A stretch of DNA of 18,017 nt, taken from DATJHM01 sp035493895. Lineage in GTDB: Bacteria; Chloroflexota; Ktedonobacteria; Ktedonobacterales; Ktedonobacteraceae. The notes under the pieces are model-generated. The model was not told the origin of the DNA and made no database searches. It saw only the letters and a list, made by a program, of their open reading frames with translations. Made by a program: the position numbers and the translations under genes. The stretch covers positions 1-18,017 of the forward strand of contig DATJHM010000091.1 in NCBI GenBank assembly GCA_035493895.1, given 5' to 3'. Each line of letters opens with the position of its first letter. Position 1 is the first letter of the stretch. Positions 14,061-18,017 of this stretch are shown piece by piece.

Positions 14061-14140
14061 AGCGTATGGGCGACGGGAATCGATGCCGGTACGTGTTCCC
14101 CCAGGCGAATTGGTACTGCGTTATGAAAAATTGTAAAAGT

Positions 14141-14376
14141 GCTACACATCCTACACAAAGGTGGATGTGATCGGGATCTTATCCCTACATGCCCCTACAC
14201 CAGAGCTACATGAGATCGTGAGAGGTGAGATGATAGGGAATGGGGATCTTTTTGGTGACGCGCTACAAGAATTTTTATGCTACGAGAATTTTTCCTGAAA
14301 AAGCTACACATCCTACACAAATGCCGATGTGATGGGAATCTCACGCCTACACTCTCCTCTGTACCAGTCCTACACG
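14141..14376 (+). repeat. CTACA-rich direct-repeat stretch
   Basis: GCTACACATCCTACACAAA occurs exactly at 14141-14159 and 14303-14321, and each copy is followed by similar sequence (GATGTGAT, then CCTACA, then ACCAG) for about 60 bases. Between them, GCTAC followed by (A/G)AGAATTTTT occurs twice in tandem (14263-14293). CTACA appears ten times in this stretch, all on the plus strand. There is no credible gene here. From 14377 to 14549 I see nothing further. Confidence 0.6.
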
Positions 14377-14549
14377 TTCCCCATTATTGATGTTGCACTG
14401 TCTCTCTCTCAGGCGACATCGTTGTTGTGAGAACTGGAAGGGAGGATTTTTGCCTCTTCTCTTCTAGATATTCGGCGGGTGGTGAAATTTCTGAAGGGTC
14501 TCTGCAAGATTTGTTTTTCTGCATGGGCTCATCCGCGCTTCTGCAATGA

Positions 14550-17500
14550 TTAATCCTCATTCAGGCGCAATGTCTGGGGCAAAGAGACCCATGCCACCAC
14601 GCGATTCATCAACCATACCGATACTATCGCCAGCGCTGCAAGCAGCCCGATAACCAGGATCAGAGAGGCGGGAATGACGGTATGCATCGGCGGCGTATTC
14701 TGCAACGAGAAGAGATCCACTGTACTATTTTGTGGCAGCTTGCTGGTGAGTATCAAGGATGGGAGCGTCAGCAAGGCCATGAGCAGGCCGAGCAGGATGC
14801 CCAGGAGGGTAGCAGTGCCATAGACGAATGTCTGTTCCCAGAGCAGCACTTTCTTTAGTTGCTGTGGCGTACTGCCGAGGGCCCGTAAGATACCGAAACT
14901 CAGGGCGCGCTGACGCGCATTCATCCAGGATGCGATCAGACAACCCAGCCATGTTAAGAAGAGTGACGCAATGGCACCCAGAACCAGATTGCCCATGAGC
15001 TCAAGATTGAGTGGATCAGTCTCCAGATTGTGCATAATCGCCTGCCGGTCCGAAAGCGGAGTGAGCTGGAGCGGGCCTGTACTCAGGGCTTTACGTATGT
15101 CTGACAGCGTATGGGCATCGCTATTTGTGCTCAGCCAGACATAATTATCTGGCACGGGCGAGGTAGCACGCTGAAGGCGTCCACTGCTGTCTGACATAAC
15201 CAGCATGGCAATGTAGCTACGGGCTATGGCATAACTCTGGTAATCGACGAGGATCGCAGAGTTTTGACCGTCTACGAGGTCTGCTGTTTGTCCGCTATCA
15301 TTGCTCGAAGGAATATAGTTCACTTTGCCAATTGCCACATAGTTGAACAGACCTTGCAATTGAAAAACCTCTCCTCTGGTAAGCTGTAGCTCATCCCAGG
15401 TGTGCGCGTCGACAAGCGCAGGGATGGCGAGACGGGGGAGTATTCTGAGCAATGGCGTTTGTTTCGTGAGAAGCGTCCATGCTGAGCGTTGGCTGGTGAG
15501 TTGCTGTATCACGGTATTTTTTTGTTGTGAGGCGCCTAGTTCAGGCCAGTTGACGGTATGCATGAAGCTGGTGGGATCGACGGCGATCAGTTTTGTGGTG
15601 CCGTTCATGGGATTTAATTCCTGAGAAACATAGCCTGTGGAGACTGAATGTACACCCGGTAAGTGCTGGTAAGCCTGCTGTACAGATAGAGCGGCATTGC
15701 CGGGGGCAGGATTGACCAGGGGGCCACTAAAATCTGCTCCCGTCCAGTATTGGGCTACATCGCGAATGTGCTGGGTCTGTGATGCGGCAAATACTGAAGC
15801 GAAAACCACGAATGCCGTTGTTGAGATCAGCAAAAGGGCAATGCGCAGACTCTGTCGTGGCGTGCGGGCCATTTGCGAAATTGCCAGCATGGGTTCGACT
15901 CCCCGATTGCGGGTCGCAAATATGGTGGCTATGCGCAGGAGCGAGGGGAAGAGCCGGAGAAATACCAGAATACAGGTGATCATCAGGCAAACAGTTGCGA
16001 GCAAGACCAGAGGCGATTTCACCTGCACGTTTACTGCGGGACTGAGAATATCGACATTGGTCAGATAGAGGGAGAATGCATAGGCACCAAGCGCAATCAC
16101 AAGGCCCGCGACATCCAAATAGAAGCGTTGCCAGATGGGTTGCCGGGTGGAACGCGAAGTTTCTCGACGGAGCATGAGCGTGTTTGTGCTGGCGGCACGA
16201 TAGAGGGACACGCCAAGTGCTGCCAGCGTGACGATGATACTGAGCAACACGTAGCTATAGAGACTCAACAGACTTTGTAGTGGCTGAGCAGTAATAGTGC
16301 TGATCGCCTGGCGATCAACTGGCAATAACGTCATATTTGCTAACACCGTTACCAGCGGAATGACCAGAAGGAGTCCCGGGATGATGCCTGCGCCACAAAG
16401 CAAAAGCATGCGACTGAAGAACGTACTGAAAATTTGCCGGCGCGTTGCTCCCCGGCTCTGCAAAATGGCGATAGTATTCATTTCTCGCTCGACCAGGAGT
16501 TCAGAAATGAAATTGAGAAACAGAAGGATCAAGCCGATGATCAGCAGCGACGTTGTGGCAATGGGAATATTGGCGATCTGTACGCTGTCCTGGTATTGAT
16601 GAAGTTCATCAACGGGCAGTATGTTTTGAGATAGTGTCCCGTCCTGCTCCAACTTTGCGAAGGTAGCGAGCATCGTATTTAATTGATCGATAGTTACCTG
16701 TTGATTAACTCGATAGTACCAGTTGATAGATCCGAGAAACCAGGGATGGTTTTGTGGCTCATGCTGCATAAGGGCGTTGTCGGCCTGGATAAAGCCTTCA
16801 CTGGAGACGAGAGCCGTCACTATTCCCGTTTGTTTATGCTCCTGACCGGTAAAAAGGAGAAATTCGGACGGCAATATGGCGTCGACGGACGTGCGTGGCT
16901 GGAAGATTCCGACAACCTGCATCGTGAATGGGTAACCCTGTTTTTGTGTCAATACATCGTCAATTTTGACATGCATATACGTTGCAGCTTCGGGCGTCAA
17001 GGCAATTTGTAGTGTATTGGCGCTTTGGGGAAGGTGGCCCTGTAAGATCGAGACGTGAGCGGATAGATTTGCCTGAGAGAGCCCGAAAAACTCTAAGGGC
17101 GATGACTTATTGAAATCAGGTGGCGTACCAGTTGGCGTTGCAGGGAGCACATTGGCCTGGATGCTAATAAATGGTGAATCGTGAAAAAAAGGTTTGTTTT
17201 GGGTGAGAAGGATATGATTCAGGGTACGTGTTTTTGTGGCAATGGTTTGTGGCACTTTTTCGAGTAGCATAGTATCGTGAGTGGCACCATTGACGGCAGA
17301 GACGATTTGTGTCGAGGCATACTGGCTCGTCGTATGGGTGAGCACCTCACGCAAACCCGCAGTCGCTGTTACCTGCGAGAAGAGCGGCACCACGCAGATC
17401 AAGAGGACGGAGACCATAATGCCCAGCGTAATGAGCAGTTGATGACCCCATGAACTGCGCAATGGCATGCGCGTCCAGAAGTCAGGGAGATTGGCAATAG

Positions 17501-18017
17501 ATGCTAACCAGCCGATTCGCGTATATGTATTGCTGGATTGCTGTTTGAGTGGTGGAGCAGGGGATAGTGTTGCGGTTTGTACAGGCATACGATCGACAAA
17601 GACAGGCACTTCCTCTACATAATCCTCACTGAGCCGCAAGATCTGTGCCAGTGACGGACGAGAAGCCGAGTAGATCATGATAGCAAGCGTGATAACACCA
17701 AGGCCGATAGTGCATCCCAGCGCGATAAAGAGAGACAGGGGCGCAATCACGTGAAGTGGCGGGGTAAATTGGAGAAAGTAGATGGCAGAAGTGTAGCGAT
17801 TGCTCAGAGAGCCAGCCAGCGCAGTGCCAGAGAAGATCAGACTGGAGAGCGTCAGGAGCGTGAAGAAGAGCCCGAAGAGTACACCGAGTATGATAGTAGT
17901 TGTATAGATAATGCCCTGTTCCCAGGCCAGCAATTTGAGCAGTTGTAGAGAAGATGTGCCCAATGCACGCAATACTGCCAGGCTGCGTAAGCGGTTCCTG
18001 ACCGAGAGCCAGACGGA
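14550..18017 (-). CDS. Large MacB/FtsX-like ABC transporter permease, 5' end beyond the window
   Basis: The frame is open from the window edge to TAA at 14552-14550, giving 1155 residues of a longer protein. The apparent start at 17972 is TTG inside a conserved FtsX segment, so it is not the real start. Several hydrophobic clusters are visible: an FtsX module at the very N-terminal end (LRALGTSSLQLLKLLAWEQG), a helix before a large extracytoplasmic region (HQLLITLGIMVSVLLICVV), a middle FtsX module (EREMNTIAILQSRGATRRQI), another helix plus extracytoplasmic region (SLRIALLLISTTAFVVFASV), and a C-terminal FtsX module (RQRALSFGILRALGSTPQQL). The first and last modules are clearly similar to each other. 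Such permeases usually work with a LolD/MacB-type ATPase in lipoprotein, lipid or peptide export, or signalling; that ATPase gene is not in view. Confidence 0.88.
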   Translation of the reverse strand, partial: SVWLSVRNRLRSLAVLRALGTSSLQLLKLLAWEQGIIYTTTIILGVLFGLFFTLLTLSSLIFSGTALAGSLSNRYTSAIYFLQFTPPLHVIAPLSLFIALGCTIGLGVITLAIMIYSASRPSLAQILRLSEDYVEEVPVFVDRMPVQTATLSPAPPLKQQSSNTYTRIGWLASIANLPDFWTRMPLRSSWGHQLLITLGIMVSVLLICVVPLFSQVTATAGLREVLTHTTSQYASTQIVSAVNGATHDTMLLEKVPQTIATKTRTLNHILLTQNKPFFHDSPFISIQANVLPATPTGTPPDFNKSSPLEFFGLSQANLSAHVSILQGHLPQSANTLQIALTPEAATYMHVKIDDVLTQKQGYPFTMQVVGIFQPRTSVDAILPSEFLLFTGQEHKQTGIVTALVSSEGFIQADNALMQHEPQNHPWFLGSINWYYRVNQQVTIDQLNTMLATFAKLEQDGTLSQNILPVDELHQYQDSVQIANIPIATTSLLIIGLILLFLNFISELLVEREMNTIAILQSRGATRRQIFSTFFSRMLLLCGAGIIPGLLLVIPLVTVLANMTLLPVDRQAISTITAQPLQSLLSLYSYVLLSIIVTLAALGVSLYRAASTNTLMLRRETSRSTRQPIWQRFYLDVAGLVIALGAYAFSLYLTNVDILSPAVNVQVKSPLVLLATVCLMITCILVFLRLFPSLLRIATIFATRNRGVEPMLAISQMARTPRQSLRIALLLISTTAFVVFASVFAASQTQHIRDVAQYWTGADFSGPLVNPAPGNAALSVQQAYQHLPGVHSVSTGYVSQELNPMNGTTKLIAVDPTSFMHTVNWPELGASQQKNTVIQQLTSQRSAWTLLTKQTPLLRILPRLAIPALVDAHTWDELQLTRGEVFQLQGLFNYVAIGKVNYIPSSNDSGQTADLVDGQNSAILVDYQSYAIARSYIAMLVMSDSSGRLQRATSPVPDNYVWLSTNSDAHTLSDIRKALSTGPLQLTPLSDRQAIMHNLETDPLNLELMGNLVLGAIASLFLTWLGCLIASWMNARQRALSFGILRALGSTPQQLKKVLLWEQTFVYGTATLLGILLGLLMALLTLPSLILTSKLPQNSTVDLFSLQNTPPMHTVIPASLILVIGLLAALAIVSVWLMNRVVAWVSLPQTLRLNED

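Noticed and set aside
14141..14376. CRISPR array
   Set aside because: The repeats are only two long imperfect units plus short pentamers, without regular spacing or unique spacers, and no cas genes are present.

Overview
The window looks like a chromosomal segment of a soil-type, multicellular or filamentous Chloroflexota bacterium, most likely class Ktedonobacteria. This is an inference. It rests on moderate GC, very large FtsX-type permeases, family-5 solute-binding lipoproteins, DUF1349 and GH43-like proteins, and many dispersed palindromic repeats between genes. No rRNA, tRNA, CRISPR array or transposase gene was seen.

Layout. Positions 1-335 are a MITE-like palindromic element with 20-bp perfect terminal inverted repeats. 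A SIS-domain sugar-phosphate protein (461-1495, minus; glucosamine-6-phosphate deaminase type) is transcribed divergently from a five-gene Dpp/Opp-type ABC importer (1789-7800, plus). The importer comprises a lipoprotein binding protein, two permeases and two ATPases, tightly spaced or overlapping. The shared promoter region (1523-1600) carries a TGGTCTAG-containing site resembling the DasR/NagR (GntR family) operator used for N-acetylglucosamine genes. The natural reading is amino-sugar (chito-oligosaccharide or glucosamine-containing) uptake plus conversion of GlcN6P to Fru6P, rather than dipeptide uptake. A cluster of hairpins lies between the binding-protein gene and the permeases.

A large hairpin (7854-7912) separates the importer from a convergent beta-propeller, GH43-like protein (7922-8872, minus). 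Next come a DHA3-type MFS exporter (9222-10553, plus) with a strong terminator, a VOC-family protein (10779-11186, minus), a DUF1349 protein (11557-12096, minus) and a class-III aminotransferase (12314-13600, plus) with an unusual four-cysteine cluster. After this lies almost 950 bp without genes. It holds a second palindromic element (13720-14060) with the same terminal core as the first, and a CTACA-rich direct-repeat stretch (14141-14376). The window ends inside a giant MacB/FtsX-like permease (14550 to beyond 18017, minus) with an internally duplicated C-terminal module.

The most interesting points are the divergent amino-sugar module with its DasR-like operator, the two related palindromic elements bracketing about 13.4 kb of genes, the hairpin array inside the transporter operon, and the CTACA repeat stretch. 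None of these is proof of a wholly new system.
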